This document shows, piece after piece, positions 8,836-16,978 of a stretch of 64,000 nt of DNA (position 1 is its first letter; each line of letters starts with the position of its first letter). Location: NCBI RefSeq assembly GCF_010725485.1, contig NZ_AP022598.1, positions 5,084,001-5,148,000 of the forward strand, written 5' to 3'. The translations under genes and the position numbers were made by a program. The DNA is from Mycolicibacterium parafortuitum (lineage in GTDB: Bacteria; Actinomycetota; Actinomycetes; Mycobacteriales; Mycobacteriaceae). The notes under the pieces are model-generated. The model did not search any database, was not told the DNA's origin, and was given only the letters and a program-made list of their open reading frames with translations.

Positions 8836-10008
8836 CTACGCCGGGGCCCCGATCGCGGCATGGCACACCTGTACCGGATCTCCGACCCCGGCCACACCGG
8901 CACCGGCCCGCCTGGCCGCCTCCCGGTAAGCCTGCGACCCCAGGACCTCGCGCACCGCGGCCACCAGCGCGTCGGCGGCCAGCGGCCGGACGAGCTGCGC
9001 ACTACCTTGGCGCACAACGCGGTTGGCGATCTCCCACTGGTCTCCCCCGCCCGGGACGACGACCATCGGCACGCCGGCCAGCAGCGACTTCGCGACGGTG
9101 CCGTGCCCGCCGCCGCAGATCAGCAGATCCGCCCGGGCCAGCAGTTCGTCCTGGCGGCCGAGCCCGACGACCGCCCACGGCGGTACCTCGGCGTCGCCGG
9201 CGTCGAGCCGGGACACCACCACCCGGGCCCCCTCGGGGAGTGTCCGGCCGGGCACCAGCGCGCTGAGCGCCACCTCCGCCATGCCGTCGGCGCCGGTAGT
9301 CGCCGTCGACGGGGCCACCACCACGACCGGACCGTCACCCGGGGGCAATTCCAGCACGTCGGTGGTCGGCTCGAAGTGCAGCGGACCCACCACGACCGCC
9401 TCTGCCGGCCAGTCCGGCCGCGGCACCTCCAGCGCCGGCAGCGTGGCGATCAGCCGGCGCAGCGGTCCGGGGTCCTCGGCCGGCAGCCCGATCTCGACGC
9501 GGGCGGCGGATCGCTGGCGCAGCCCGGCCCGCCACGACCGGGCGCTCAGCGCGCGCAACACGGCATCACGCACCCGGCCGCGAACTCCGACGCCGGGGGC
9601 GAGCCCGCTGCCGATCGGCGGGAGTCCCTTCGACGGGCGATACAACGGGTGGGTGTTGAGCTCCACCCACGGCACCCCGAGCAATTCGGCGGCCAGCCCA
9701 CCGCACACGGTGATCGAATCCGAGACCACCAGATCCGGCCCGAGATCAGCGATGCGGTCCCGGTTCAGCACGGCCATCCGCGCGGCGCGCCGGTGGATCT
9801 TGTCGCCGGCGTCGGTGTCGTCGTCGAACGCGGTCGGATCCAGACCGTCCAGTTCGATCGCGTCGAGGCCCTCGGCGCGCGCCGTGTCCAGCCACCGCGT
9901 GCCGGTCAGCAGGGTCGGGACATCCCCGGCGGCCAGGAACTTCAGGCACAGGGCGATCGCCGGAAAGGCGTGGCCCGGATCAGGTCCAGCGACCACGGCG
10001 ACACGCAT
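8836..10008 (-). CDS. UGT-like glycosyltransferase (Rv2739c-type)
   Basis: A 390-residue protein of the GT-B, UDP-glucuronosyl/glucosyl transferase-like family. The N-terminus VAVVAGPDPGHAFPAIAL is the typical acceptor-domain opening; the C-terminal donor-binding region has ADLLICGGGHGTVAKSLLAG and VPMVVVPGGGDQWEIANRV, matching the conserved HGG.GT and GDQ elements of macrolide/MGT-type enzymes. ATG 10008 was chosen because the family starts directly at this strand; the frame stays open upstream but overlaps the divergent epoxide hydrolase gene. In M. tuberculosis the same gene lies beside ephG. The substrate is unknown. Confidence 0.85.
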   Translation of the reverse strand: MRVAVVAGPDPGHAFPAIALCLKFLAAGDVPTLLTGTRWLDTARAEGLDAIELDGLDPTAFDDDTDAGDKIHRRAARMAVLNRDRIADLGPDLVVSDSITVCGGLAAELLGVPWVELNTHPLYRPSKGLPPIGSGLAPGVGVRGRVRDAVLRALSARSWRAGLRQRSAARVEIGLPAEDPGPLRRLIATLPALEVPRPDWPAEAVVVGPLHFEPTTDVLELPPGDGPVVVVAPSTATTGADGMAEVALSALVPGRTLPEGARVVVSRLDAGDAEVPPWAVVGLGRQDELLARADLLICGGGHGTVAKSLLAGVPMVVVPGGGDQWEIANRVVRQGSAQLVRPLAADALVAAVREVLGSQAYREAARRAGAGVAGVGDPVQVCHAAIGAPA

Positions 10009-10051
10009 GCGGGCTACCCTGCCACAGCCTGCACGGTTAGGCTCGGGCGAT

Positions 10052-10522
10052 ATGACCGATGAGGCTTCCGAAGACATCACACAGGCCCCCGCAATCAGGG
10101 CCGGCACAGACGCCAAGGAGATCGTTCGCCGGTTCCTGATCGCGCTGGAAGCCGACGACATCGACACCGTGGAATCGCTTGCGGCGCCCGAGCTGGTCTG
10201 GCAGAACGTCGGCCTGCCCAGCATCCGCGGCCGCAGCAGGATCGTGCGGCTGCTGCGGCGGGCTCAGGGCAAGTACGGGTTCGCGGTGAAGTTCCACCGC
10301 ATCGCCGCCGAGGGCGGCACCGTGCTGACCGAGCGCACCGACGCCATCGTCATCGGCCCCCTGCGCCTGCAGTTCTGGGTGTGCGGCGCATTCGAGGTCA
10401 ACGACGCCGGTCAGATCACGCTGTGGCGGGACTATTTCGACATGCTGGACTTCCTGCTGAAAGCCCCGCTGCGCGCGGTGGTCGGCGTCGCGGTGCCGTC
10501 GCTGCGCCCGAAGTTCGGCTGA
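10052..10522 (+). CDS. ephG: Limonene-1,2-epoxide hydrolase family enzyme EphG
   Basis: A 156-residue NTF2-fold protein of the limonene epoxide hydrolase family, like M. tuberculosis Rv2740. The catalytic set is visible: Asn52 in WQNVGLP, Arg95 and Asp97 in TERTDAI, and Asp127 in LWRDYFD, corresponding to the Asp-Arg-Asp triad plus water-binding Asn of the family. The usual water-binding Tyr is replaced by Trp50. It hydrolyses epoxides without a covalent intermediate; a steroid or lipid epoxide is a plausible substrate, as proposed for EphG. It is divergent from the glycosyltransferase gene with a 43-bp shared promoter region. Confidence 0.9.
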   Translation: MTDEASEDITQAPAIRAGTDAKEIVRRFLIALEADDIDTVESLAAPELVWQNVGLPSIRGRSRIVRLLRRAQGKYGFAVKFHRIAAEGGTVLTERTDAIVIGPLRLQFWVCGAFEVNDAGQITLWRDYFDMLDFLLKAPLRAVVGVAVPSLRPKFG

Positions 10523-10526
10523 CGCG

Positions 10527-11342
10527 TCAGGCTCGGCGCAGGTGTCCCAGCTCGTCGAACGCCTGCGCCCAGCCCATCAGCCGGTCGGTGGCCGACTCGA
10601 GTTCGTCGCGGTAGCGCCGCTGCGTCATCGGTGAGCTCGACAGCGCGCCGGAGTTGGCTGCCGACACCAATTGCGCTGCCGCCGAGACCATTTCGCCGTA
10701 CTGGCGGGCGCCCTGCTGAAGCTGCCCGGTGAACGCGGCGATGGTCGGGGTGAGATGGGCCCGCGACTGCGGGGACGCCTTGACGGCGTTCTCCATCGAC
10801 ACCACCTCGATGGAGGTGGCGGCCATGGTGGCGGCGGTCCGTTCCGCGGCGACCCGCAACTCCCCCAGTTCGTGGGCGGGCAACATCGCCCCGCGTTCCA
10901 TCACCCCGAGCAGGGAGAACAGGCCGCGCTCGGAGGCCTGCAGCGCCGCCATCGGCTCCCGCGCCGCCGAGCCCCACGGCGGTAACCGGTGCGAGACCCG
11001 CTGCGGTGGAAGGGGTTCGCGGCGCAACCAGCGGTAGCGCAGGAAGGCCAGCGTGGCCAGGAACGCCGCGCCGACCGCGATCGGCGACGGGATGAACAGC
11101 GCCCACACCGGGGTGTCCCACGCCGCCACCAACGCGGTCATCGCGATCCAGAACAGCGCGGACACCGTGAAGAACACCGCAAGCCGCAACGCCCAACGCC
11201 GCTTGCGCAACAGTTTGGCGCGCGGATCGGCAGCGGCGCTGAGCCTGTCGGCGAGTACGTTCGACCATTCGGCGGCCGTGTCGACGCCGCGCTGCGTCAC
11301 GGAGCGCCACATCTGCGGCCTACCGGTCCTGGTACTCACCAC
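10527..11342 (-). CDS. pspM: Phage-shock envelope-stress membrane protein PspM
   Basis: The equivalent of Rv2743c, the membrane partner of PspA in the mycobacterial clgR-pspA-pspM stress system. The 271-residue protein has two adjacent membrane helices (about residues 52-71 and 78-97, LAVFFTVSALFWIAMTALV and a second hydrophobic run ending FLATLAFL) and a long helical cytoplasmic part. Two GTG codons in a row (11342 and 11339) can serve as start; the ribosome binding site GAGGAAGG lies just upstream and fits the second slightly better. It follows pspA by 30 bases on the same strand. No pspN (Rv2742c) follows: ephG converges here instead. Confidence 0.88.
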   Translation of the reverse strand: MVSTRTGRPQMWRSVTQRGVDTAAEWSNVLADRLSAAADPRAKLLRKRRWALRLAVFFTVSALFWIAMTALVAAWDTPVWALFIPSPIAVGAAFLATLAFLRYRWLRREPLPPQRVSHRLPPWGSAAREPMAALQASERGLFSLLGVMERGAMLPAHELGELRVAAERTAATMAATSIEVVSMENAVKASPQSRAHLTPTIAAFTGQLQQGARQYGEMVSAAAQLVSAANSGALSSSPMTQRRYRDELESATDRLMGWAQAFDELGHLRRA

Positions 11343-11372
11343 TGCCCTGCCTTCCTCATGGCTGCATCGCGG

Positions 11373-12203
11373 TCACTGCGACAGCGGGTTTTCCGGTGTC
11401 GGATCGGCGGCCGGGGTGGCCTGGGTCGGGTTCGGTGCCTGCTGCGGGGATGCGGGCGTCGCGCCGCCGGCGGGCAGCTGCTCGCCACGCATCGACGCGC
11501 GGATCTGCTCCAGCCGCGAGTGGCCGGCCATCTGGACGCTGGCCTGCTGGACCTCCATCATCCGGCCCTGCACCGAGTTCTGGGCGAGCTCGGCCTGACC
11601 GATGGCGTTGGCGTAGCGGCGTTCGATCTTGTCGCGGACCTCGTCGAGGCTGGGCGTGTTGCCCGGCGCGGCCAGCTCACTCATCGAGCGCAGGGAGTTG
11701 CTCACCTGCTCCTGCATCTTGGCCTGCTCGAGCTGGGACAGCAGCTTGGTGCGCTCGGCGATCTTCTGCTGCAGCATCATCGCGTTCTGCTCGACGGCCT
11801 TCTTGGCCTGCCCGGCGGCCTGCAGCGCCTGGTCGTGCAGCCCCTTGAGGTCCTCGACGCTCTGCTCGGCGGTGACCAGCTGCGCGGCGAACGCCTCGGC
11901 GGCGTTGTTGTACTCGGTGGCCTTGTTGGCGTCGCCGTTGGCGACGGCCTGATCCGCCAGGGTCAGCGCCTGACGCACGTTGACCTGCAGCTTCTCGATG
12001 TCGGCGAGCTGACGGTTCAGCCGCATCTCCAGCTGGCGCTGGTTGCCGATCACCTGCGCGGCCTGCTGGGTCAGGGCCTGGTGCTGGCGCTGCGCCTCCT
12101 CGATCGCCTGCTGGATCTGCACCTTCGGGTCGGCGTACTCGTCGACCTTGGAGCTGAACAGCGCCATGAGGTACTTCCACGCCTTGGTGAACGGATTGGC
12201 CAT
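11373..12203 (-). CDS. pspA: PspA/IM30 envelope-stress protein (35-kDa antigen)
   Basis: A 276-residue coiled-coil protein of the PspA/VIPP1/ESCRT-III family. It begins [27 protein letters not shown], an amphipathic membrane-binding start, then shows long helices rich in Gln, Glu and Ala (residues about 28-215) and an unstructured tail rich in Pro, Ala and Thr (about 230-276). This matches the 35-kDa antigen Rv2744c. It binds stressed membrane and, in M. tuberculosis, also ClgR. Gene order clgR-pspA-pspM is conserved. A short inverted repeat lies in the 130-bp gap between clgR and pspA. Confidence 0.94.
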   Translation of the reverse strand: MANPFTKAWKYLMALFSSKVDEYADPKVQIQQAIEEAQRQHQALTQQAAQVIGNQRQLEMRLNRQLADIEKLQVNVRQALTLADQAVANGDANKATEYNNAAEAFAAQLVTAEQSVEDLKGLHDQALQAAGQAKKAVEQNAMMLQQKIAERTKLLSQLEQAKMQEQVSNSLRSMSELAAPGNTPSLDEVRDKIERRYANAIGQAELAQNSVQGRMMEVQQASVQMAGHSRLEQIRASMRGEQLPAGGATPASPQQAPNPTQATPAADPTPENPLSQ

Positions 12204-12249
12204 GACTTCATTCCGCCTTACGTCTGTCGTCTGTACCGGGATCGGGTGT

Positions 12250-12276
12250 CCGCGGCCTGTGCAAACCCGGCCGCGG
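12250..12276. repeat. Inverted repeat in the clgR-pspA gap
   Basis: CCGCGGCC (12250-12257) and GGCCGCGG (12269-12276) are exact inverted copies around an 11-base loop in the gap between the clgR stop and the pspA start. A hairpin here could attenuate or process the clgR-pspA transcript so that the two genes have different expression levels. Confidence 0.45.
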
Positions 12277-12333
12277 CGCGTGAACCCAACTTAACGGGTC
12301 GGCGCACCTCGCCACACCCCGCGGCGGCAACTG

Positions 12334-12660
12334 TCAGGCCACCGCCATGGACGCGACCTGCGGAATGACGACCTTGGTGGACACGTCGATGTTCGGGACG
12401 CCGACCGGCACCGCGGCGCGGGACTCCTCGGCCGCGAGTTCGCTGCCGGCCTCGGTGAGCACCCGTGACAACGGGATGTCGAGCGCGGTGCAGATCGCGT
12501 TGAGCAGCTCGCTGGAGGCCTCCTTGCGGCCGCGTTCCACCTCGGACAGGTAACCCAGGCTGACCCGCGCGGAATCCGAGACCTCACGCAGGGTGCGCCC
12601 CTGCTCCACCCGGGCTCGACGCAGAACGTCGCCGATCACTTCACGCACCAATGCCGCCAT
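12334..12660 (-). CDS. clgR: Clp gene regulator ClgR
   Basis: A 108-residue XRE-type regulator. The helix-turn-helix spans about residues 9-62 ([24 protein letters not shown]). The C-terminus ends VASMAVA, a hydrophobic Ala-ended tail fitting the known Clp-dependent turnover of ClgR. It activates clp protease genes and the psp operon. The ATG at 12660 is preceded by AGGAGG on the minus strand. A SigE-like promoter sequence lies 33 to 60 bases upstream. The gene heads the clgR-pspA-pspM unit, as in M. tuberculosis (Rv2745c). Confidence 0.95.
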   Translation of the reverse strand: MAALVREVIGDVLRRARVEQGRTLREVSDSARVSLGYLSEVERGRKEASSELLNAICTALDIPLSRVLTEAGSELAAEESRAAVPVGVPNIDVSTKVVIPQVASMAVA

Positions 12661-12692
12661 CGCGCGTCCTCCTTGCCTCGACTATGTAGAGC

Positions 12693-12719
12693 AACGCCCG
12701 ACATCGCCGAGATGGTTCC
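12693..12719 (-). promoter_or_regulatory. clgR: SigE-like promoter upstream of clgR
   Basis: On the minus strand GGAACC (forward 12714-12719) and CGTT (forward 12693-12696) are 17 bases apart, the pattern of mycobacterial SigE (ECF) promoters. It lies 33 to 59 bases upstream of the clgR start. ClgR and PspA are SigE-controlled in M. tuberculosis, so the agreement of sequence and context is good. Confidence 0.65.
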
Positions 12720-12756
12720 CGAAAAGGACAGGGATCTTTCGCGTCGGTGGCGCCGG

Positions 12757-13362
12757 TCACGCCTGCCGTGCGGGGCGCGCCCGCCAGTCCCGGAACGCGG
12801 AGACGAAGTAGTCGACGCCGGTCACCACGGTCAGCACGACGGCGACGAGCATGATGACCCAGGCGGTGGTCAGCCAGGCCCCGGACAACGGCATCACGAA
12901 CAGCCCGATCGCGACCGCCTGCACCAGCGTCTTGAGCTTGCCGCCCCGGCTGGCCGGGATCACGCCGCGACGCAGCACCACCAACCGCAGCACCGTCACC
13001 GCGACCTCACGGACCAGGATCAGCACGGTCACCCACCACGGCAGGTCGCCGAGCACCGACAGCCCGACGAGCGCGGACCCGATCAGCGCCTTGTCGGCGA
13101 TCGGATCGGCCAAGGTGCCGAACTCGGTGACCATCCCGTAGCTGCGGGCCAGCGCGCCGTCGAAGTGGTCGGTGATGACGGCCACCGCGAAGATGATGAA
13201 CGCCACTGTTCGCCAATAGGTTTCGTGGCCGTCGCCGACGAACAACACGACCAGGAAGACCGGAACCAGCACCATCCGGAACGCGGTCAGCGCATTGGCG
13301 ACGTTGGCGACGCGGGCACGGGGAACCACAGGATCGGTATGTGGTTGGCCCGGCACCGCCAC
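12757..13362 (-). CDS. pgsA3: CDP-alcohol phosphatidyltransferase PgsA3
   Basis: An integral membrane enzyme of phosphatidylglycerophosphate or cardiolipin synthesis. The CDP-alcohol phosphatidyltransferase signature is clear in ITDHFDGALARSYGMVTEFG and LADPIADKAL (D-x2-DG-x2-AR-x8-G-x3-D-x3-D, with the first Asp in TDHFDG). Several membrane helices follow (VTVLILVREVAVTVLRLVV; LVQAVAIGLFVMPL; TTAWVIMLVAVVLTVVTG). GTG 13362 gives 201 residues, close to the 209 of M. tuberculosis Rv2746c; GTG 13356 is an alternative. It lies upstream of clgR on the same strand and is divergent from argA with a 36-bp gap. Confidence 0.9.
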   Translation of the reverse strand: MAVPGQPHTDPVVPRARVANVANALTAFRMVLVPVFLVVLFVGDGHETYWRTVAFIIFAVAVITDHFDGALARSYGMVTEFGTLADPIADKALIGSALVGLSVLGDLPWWVTVLILVREVAVTVLRLVVLRRGVIPASRGGKLKTLVQAVAIGLFVMPLSGAWLTTAWVIMLVAVVLTVVTGVDYFVSAFRDWRARPARQA

Positions 13363-13398
13363 AGAATACTGGTTGCGGCTGCCGATACTCTTCGGAGC

Positions 13399-13920
13399 AT
13401 GAGCGCAGATGCGGAGGCCACCGCCGACGAGTTCGTGGTGCGCCGCGCACGGACCTCGGATGTGCCGGGTATCAAAGCGCTCGTCGACATCTACGCGGGC
13501 AGGATCCTGCTGGAGAAGAACCTCGTCACGCTCTACGAGTCCGTCCAGGAGTTCTGGGTGGCCGAATTGGCCGGCGAGGTGATCGGCTGCGGTGCGTTGC
13601 ACGTGCTGTGGTCGGACCTCGGCGAGGTGCGCACCGTCGCGGTGCATCCGAAGGTGCGCGGCAAGGGTGTGGGGCACGCCGTCGTCGAACGTCTGCTGGA
13701 GGTCGCCGCGGAGTTGCGGCTGCAGCGGATCTTCGTGCTCACGTTCGAGGTGGAGTTTTTCGCGCGCCACGGCTTCAAGGAGATCGAGGGCACCCCGGTC
13801 ACCGCGGAGGTGTACGAGGAGATGTGCCGCTCCTACGACACCGGTGTCGCCGAGTTCCTGGACCTGTCCTACGTCAAACCCAACATCCTCGGCAACACCC
13901 GCATGCTGCTGTTGCTGTGA
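13399..13920 (+). CDS. argA: Amino-acid N-acetyltransferase ArgA (Rv2747-type)
   Basis: A 173-residue GNAT-fold enzyme that acetylates glutamate (glutamine also for the M. tuberculosis enzyme) in the first step of arginine synthesis. The acetyl-CoA loop is VRTVAVHPKVRGKGVG (R/Q-x-x-G-x-G/A type), followed by HAVVERLLEVAAELRL and the C-terminal strand FFARHGFKEI. The stand-alone GNAT form with no amino-acid kinase domain is typical of mycobacteria. The ATG at 13399 is just upstream of the GNAT start. In M. tuberculosis ftsK follows directly; here a polyketide synthase cassette lies between. Confidence 0.92.
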   Translation: MSADAEATADEFVVRRARTSDVPGIKALVDIYAGRILLEKNLVTLYESVQEFWVAELAGEVIGCGALHVLWSDLGEVRTVAVHPKVRGKGVGHAVVERLLEVAAELRLQRIFVLTFEVEFFARHGFKEIEGTPVTAEVYEEMCRSYDTGVAEFLDLSYVKPNILGNTRMLLLL

Positions 13921-13941
13921 GCCGCCCGGAAAAGACAGCGG

Positions 13942-14994
13942 TCACCACCGCAACAACACCAGTTCCGCGCTGACGCCGGGCCCGAGCCCGATCACCAGGC
14001 CCAGCGATCCCGGCGGCGGCGGCGCGTCGAGCGTGCGTCCCAGGATGTCCAGCACCGACACCGACGACACGTTGCCGATCTCGGCGAGCGAGCGCCGACT
14101 CGGCGCGACGGCGGCATCGGCGAGCTTCAGGCTGTTCTGCACGGCGTCGATGACCTTCGGGCCGCCGGGATGGCACACCCACGCGGTGATGTCCTCGACG
14201 GTCAGGTCGTGTTCGGCCAGGAATGCGGTCACGGTGCCCGCGAGGTGCCGTTCGACCACATCGGCGAGTTCTGCGGTGAGCACGATCCGGAACCCGTCGG
14301 AGGCCAGCCGCCAGCCCAGCATGTCGCCGCTGTCGGGGTAGACCTCGCTGCGCGTGGCGACGATGCGCGGGCCGCGCCCGGCCCCGGCCACCAGCGCGGC
14401 CGCGCCGTCGCCGAACAGGCCGGTGACCACCAGGTCGGCCGTGGTGATCCGGGTGGTCGGCCAGCTCAGCGAACACAGTTCGACCGCGACCAACGCGGCG
14501 TGGTGATCCGGCCAGGCCAGCAGGTAGTCGTGCAACCGGGCCAGCCCGGCGGCCCCGGCGACGCAGCCCAGCCCGAAGATCGGCAGTCGTTTGACGTCGG
14601 GGCGCAACCCCAGCCGCGGGATCAGCCGCGCGTCCAGCGACGGCACCGCCACGCCGGTCACCGAGGTGACGATCAAAAGGTCGAGCTCGTCGGGGGCCAG
14701 TCCCGACGCCGCCAGCGCGTCGCGCAGCGAGGTCTCGGCGAGATCGAGCGCGGCGTCGATGTAGCGGTCGTTGGCGGCCGCCGGCGTGCTCACGTCCACG
14801 TAATCGCTCAGCGGCAGCACGGTGTGGCGGTGCTCGACACCCGCGGCGGCGTGCAGCCGCTCCAGCGTCGCTTGCTCGGCGGGGCCGATGCCGCAGAGTT
14901 CGGCGACCTTGGCGGTCAGTTCGGACTGGGTGTGGCGGTACGGCGGGAACGCCGCACGCACGGCCAGGATCGCGCCGGTGTCAGGCCTGGACAT
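13942..14994 (-). CDS. Type III polyketide synthase
   Basis: A 350-residue chalcone/stilbene synthase-fold enzyme that extends an acyl-CoA starter with malonyl-CoA units and cyclises the product to a pyrone, resorcinol or quinone precursor. The catalytic triad is complete: Cys144 in IFGLGCVAGAAG, His275 in WVCHPGGPKV and Asn308 in IGNVSSVSVL; the C-terminal GLGPG loop is present. Its start lies inside the end of the upstream UbiA gene (overlap of 14 bases), so the two are translationally coupled. Together with the divergent methyltransferase it forms a compact cassette between argA and ftsK. Starter and product cannot be read from sequence. Confidence 0.93.
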   Translation of the reverse strand: MSRPDTGAILAVRAAFPPYRHTQSELTAKVAELCGIGPAEQATLERLHAAAGVEHRHTVLPLSDYVDVSTPAAANDRYIDAALDLAETSLRDALAASGLAPDELDLLIVTSVTGVAVPSLDARLIPRLGLRPDVKRLPIFGLGCVAGAAGLARLHDYLLAWPDHHAALVAVELCSLSWPTTRITTADLVVTGLFGDGAAALVAGAGRGPRIVATRSEVYPDSGDMLGWRLASDGFRIVLTAELADVVERHLAGTVTAFLAEHDLTVEDITAWVCHPGGPKVIDAVQNSLKLADAAVAPSRRSLAEIGNVSSVSVLDILGRTLDAPPPPGSLGLVIGLGPGVSAELVLLRW

Positions 14995-15814
14995 AGCCGA
15001 CCACCATCAGCAGCACGACGTCGACGGCGGCGATGCCGAACGCGGCGGCGAACGGCACCCGCCCGGAGCCGACCGCGGCCACCACCGCGAGCAGGACCGC
15101 GACCACGAGCCCGGCCACCGCGACCGGGTGGAATCCCGACGCGACCAACAGCAGCACCGACGCGGCCAGCAGCAGCACCAGCGCGCTCGCCCGCACCGCG
15201 CCGGCACCCCACCGTGCCCCCACCCGCTGCGGCAGCCCGGCCACCCCGGTCGCCCGGTCGGCGGCCAGATCGGGCAGCACGTTGACGAAGTGGCCGCCCA
15301 GGCCGACCAGCGCCGCCGCGGCGGTGGCGTACCAGGTCGGCAACGGCTGCCCCGGGAGGGTGCTGGCGGCGTACGCGGGCAGCGGCCCGAACCCGAGCAG
15401 GTAGAGCAGCCCGGAGGCCGGTGTGGCCTTGCCGCCCAGGTTGTAGAGCCACCCGGCGCCGATCACGACCACCAGCAGGATCGAGGTGAGCACGCTGACG
15501 GCCAGCGCCATCGCGACGGCCGCGGCCAGTGCGGTCAGCGCCGCGGTCCACACCGTCCGCACCCCGATCGCCCCGGTGACCACCGGCTTGTCGGTACGGC
15601 CCGCCGCGGCATCGCGTGCGGCATCGAGCGCGTCGTTGGACCACCCGATCGACAACTGGCCGGCCAGCATCGCGGCGACGGCCCAGGCCGGTGCGGCGGC
15701 GGACGGCGCGGCGGTCGCGGCGAGCACGGCGACGAGCCCGGTGATCGCCAGCGACGGGCCGGGATGACCCGCGGCGATCAGCGCCCGCACGCGGCGCGCC
15801 GGGGCGGGCGTCAT
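14981..15814 (-). CDS. UbiA-family prenyltransferase
   Basis: A 277-residue integral membrane prenyltransferase with about eight or nine hydrophobic segments. Both magnesium-binding Asp motifs are visible: NDALDAARD at residues 60-68 and DLAAD at 182-186, the latter preceded by HFVNVLP. These are the N/D-x-x-D and D-x3-D motifs that bind the isoprenoid diphosphate. ATG 15814 was preferred; a GTG four codons earlier is possible. Coupled by overlap to the type III polyketide synthase gene, it probably prenylates the aromatic product of that enzyme. Membership in menaquinone synthesis (MenA) is less likely given the context. Confidence 0.88.
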   Translation of the reverse strand: MTPAPARRVRALIAAGHPGPSLAITGLVAVLAATAAPSAAAPAWAVAAMLAGQLSIGWSNDALDAARDAAAGRTDKPVVTGAIGVRTVWTAALTALAAAVAMALAVSVLTSILLVVVIGAGWLYNLGGKATPASGLLYLLGFGPLPAYAASTLPGQPLPTWYATAAAALVGLGGHFVNVLPDLAADRATGVAGLPQRVGARWGAGAVRASALVLLLAASVLLLVASGFHPVAVAGLVVAVLLAVVAAVGSGRVPFAAAFGIAAVDVVLLMVVGYVQA

Positions 15815-15937
15815 TCGTGTGTGGACCGTGATCGTCGGTCTCCCCTCATGACGCCACCGGACGGCAGAAGCAGGTGAAACGCCGCGCGATGGCCAATTGA
15901 CATGGTAGTTAAATGCGGACGGGAAGGTCAGCGAACG

Positions 15938-16978
15938 ATGAGGCTTTCTCTGCGCGGCGCCAACCCCGCCGAATGGCTCGCCCTGCGTACCGGTCTGGTC
16001 CCGACCGCCGCCGCCGAGGCGTGGGGCGGGATGGCACTGTCGGCGGTGCTGATCACCGCCGTGCGCACCGGCATCACCGCCCGCCTGGCCCAGGGGCCCG
16101 CGTCTGCCGACGAGCTGGCCGCCGAACTGGGCCTCGATCCCGTGCCGACCCGACTGCTGCTGGACTGCCTGCGTTCGGGCGGTCACGTCAAGGCCCGGTC
16201 CGGCCGCTACCGGCTCAGCCGGTCGTCACGGCGCTGGCTGGACCCGGCATCCCGGTTGTCGGTGGCGCAGTACGTGGCGGGCACCTCCGACTACTGGGCA
16301 TGGTGGTCGGCCCTGGACGAGGTGACGCGCACCGGGCGGCCCGCCGGCCATCACGACGCCCCGCCCGACGACGAATACTGGCACCGCTACATCCACGGCC
16401 AGTTCGAGCTCGCGCGACTCAGCGCCGCCGAGGTGGCGGGCAAGCTGCGACTCCCCGCCGGGGCACGATCGCTGCTCGACATCGGCGGCGGCCACGGCTG
16501 GTACTCGGCGGCCCTGTGTGAACGCCATCCCGGGCTGACCGCGACCGTGCTCGACCTGCCGGGCAGCGCCCGGGTCGGCCGCGAGATCATCGCCGCCGCA
16601 GGTCTGTCCGACCGGGTTTCCCACCGCGACGGGGATGCGACCGTCGACGATCTCGGCAGCGGGTACGACGCGGTGCTGTGCTTCAACCTGCTGCACCACC
16701 TGACCGCCGAGCAGACGGTCACGCTGTTCGGCCGGATCCGCGACGCGCTCGCCCCGGGCGGCACGTTCGCCGTGATGGATGCGTTCGCCGAACCGCACCG
16801 CCGCACCTCGGCGCAGGCCAACGTGCTGGGCCTGTTCGTCTACCTGAGCTCGGGGGCGCAGGTGCATCCCCCGGCGCAGCTGCACGACTGGCTGCGTGAG
16901 GCCGGGTTCGGCGTACCCCGCCGAATCCCGATCCTGCGGATCCCCGGGCAAGCCATGTACGTCATCGAGAAGCCCTAG
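15938..16978 (+). CDS. SAM-dependent O-methyltransferase (COMT type)
   Basis: A 346-residue methyltransferase with an N-terminal winged-helix dimerisation domain (about 35-110, TAVRTGITARLAQGPASADE) and a C-terminal Rossmann domain. Motif I is LLDIGGGHGWYS (179-190), followed by ATVLDLPG, the catalytic region LCFNLLHHL and ALAPGGTFAVMD. This is the plan of O-methyltransferases acting on aromatic polyketides. ATG 15938 has GGAAGG about 13 bases upstream; ATG 15902 is an alternative. It is divergent from the UbiA gene. Its TAG stop and the ftsK stop share the palindrome CTAG at 16975-16978. Confidence 0.88.
   Translation: MRLSLRGANPAEWLALRTGLVPTAAAEAWGGMALSAVLITAVRTGITARLAQGPASADELAAELGLDPVPTRLLLDCLRSGGHVKARSGRYRLSRSSRRWLDPASRLSVAQYVAGTSDYWAWWSALDEVTRTGRPAGHHDAPPDDEYWHRYIHGQFELARLSAAEVAGKLRLPAGARSLLDIGGGHGWYSAALCERHPGLTATVLDLPGSARVGREIIAAAGLSDRVSHRDGDATVDDLGSGYDAVLCFNLLHHLTAEQTVTLFGRIRDALAPGGTFAVMDAFAEPHRRTSAQANVLGLFVYLSSGAQVHPPAQLHDWLREAGFGVPRRIPILRIPGQAMYVIEKP

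Noticed and set aside
15897..15902. TTGACA before the methyltransferase gene as a -35 element
   Set aside because: No -10 like sequence is found 16-18 bases downstream, so this match alone does not define a promoter.
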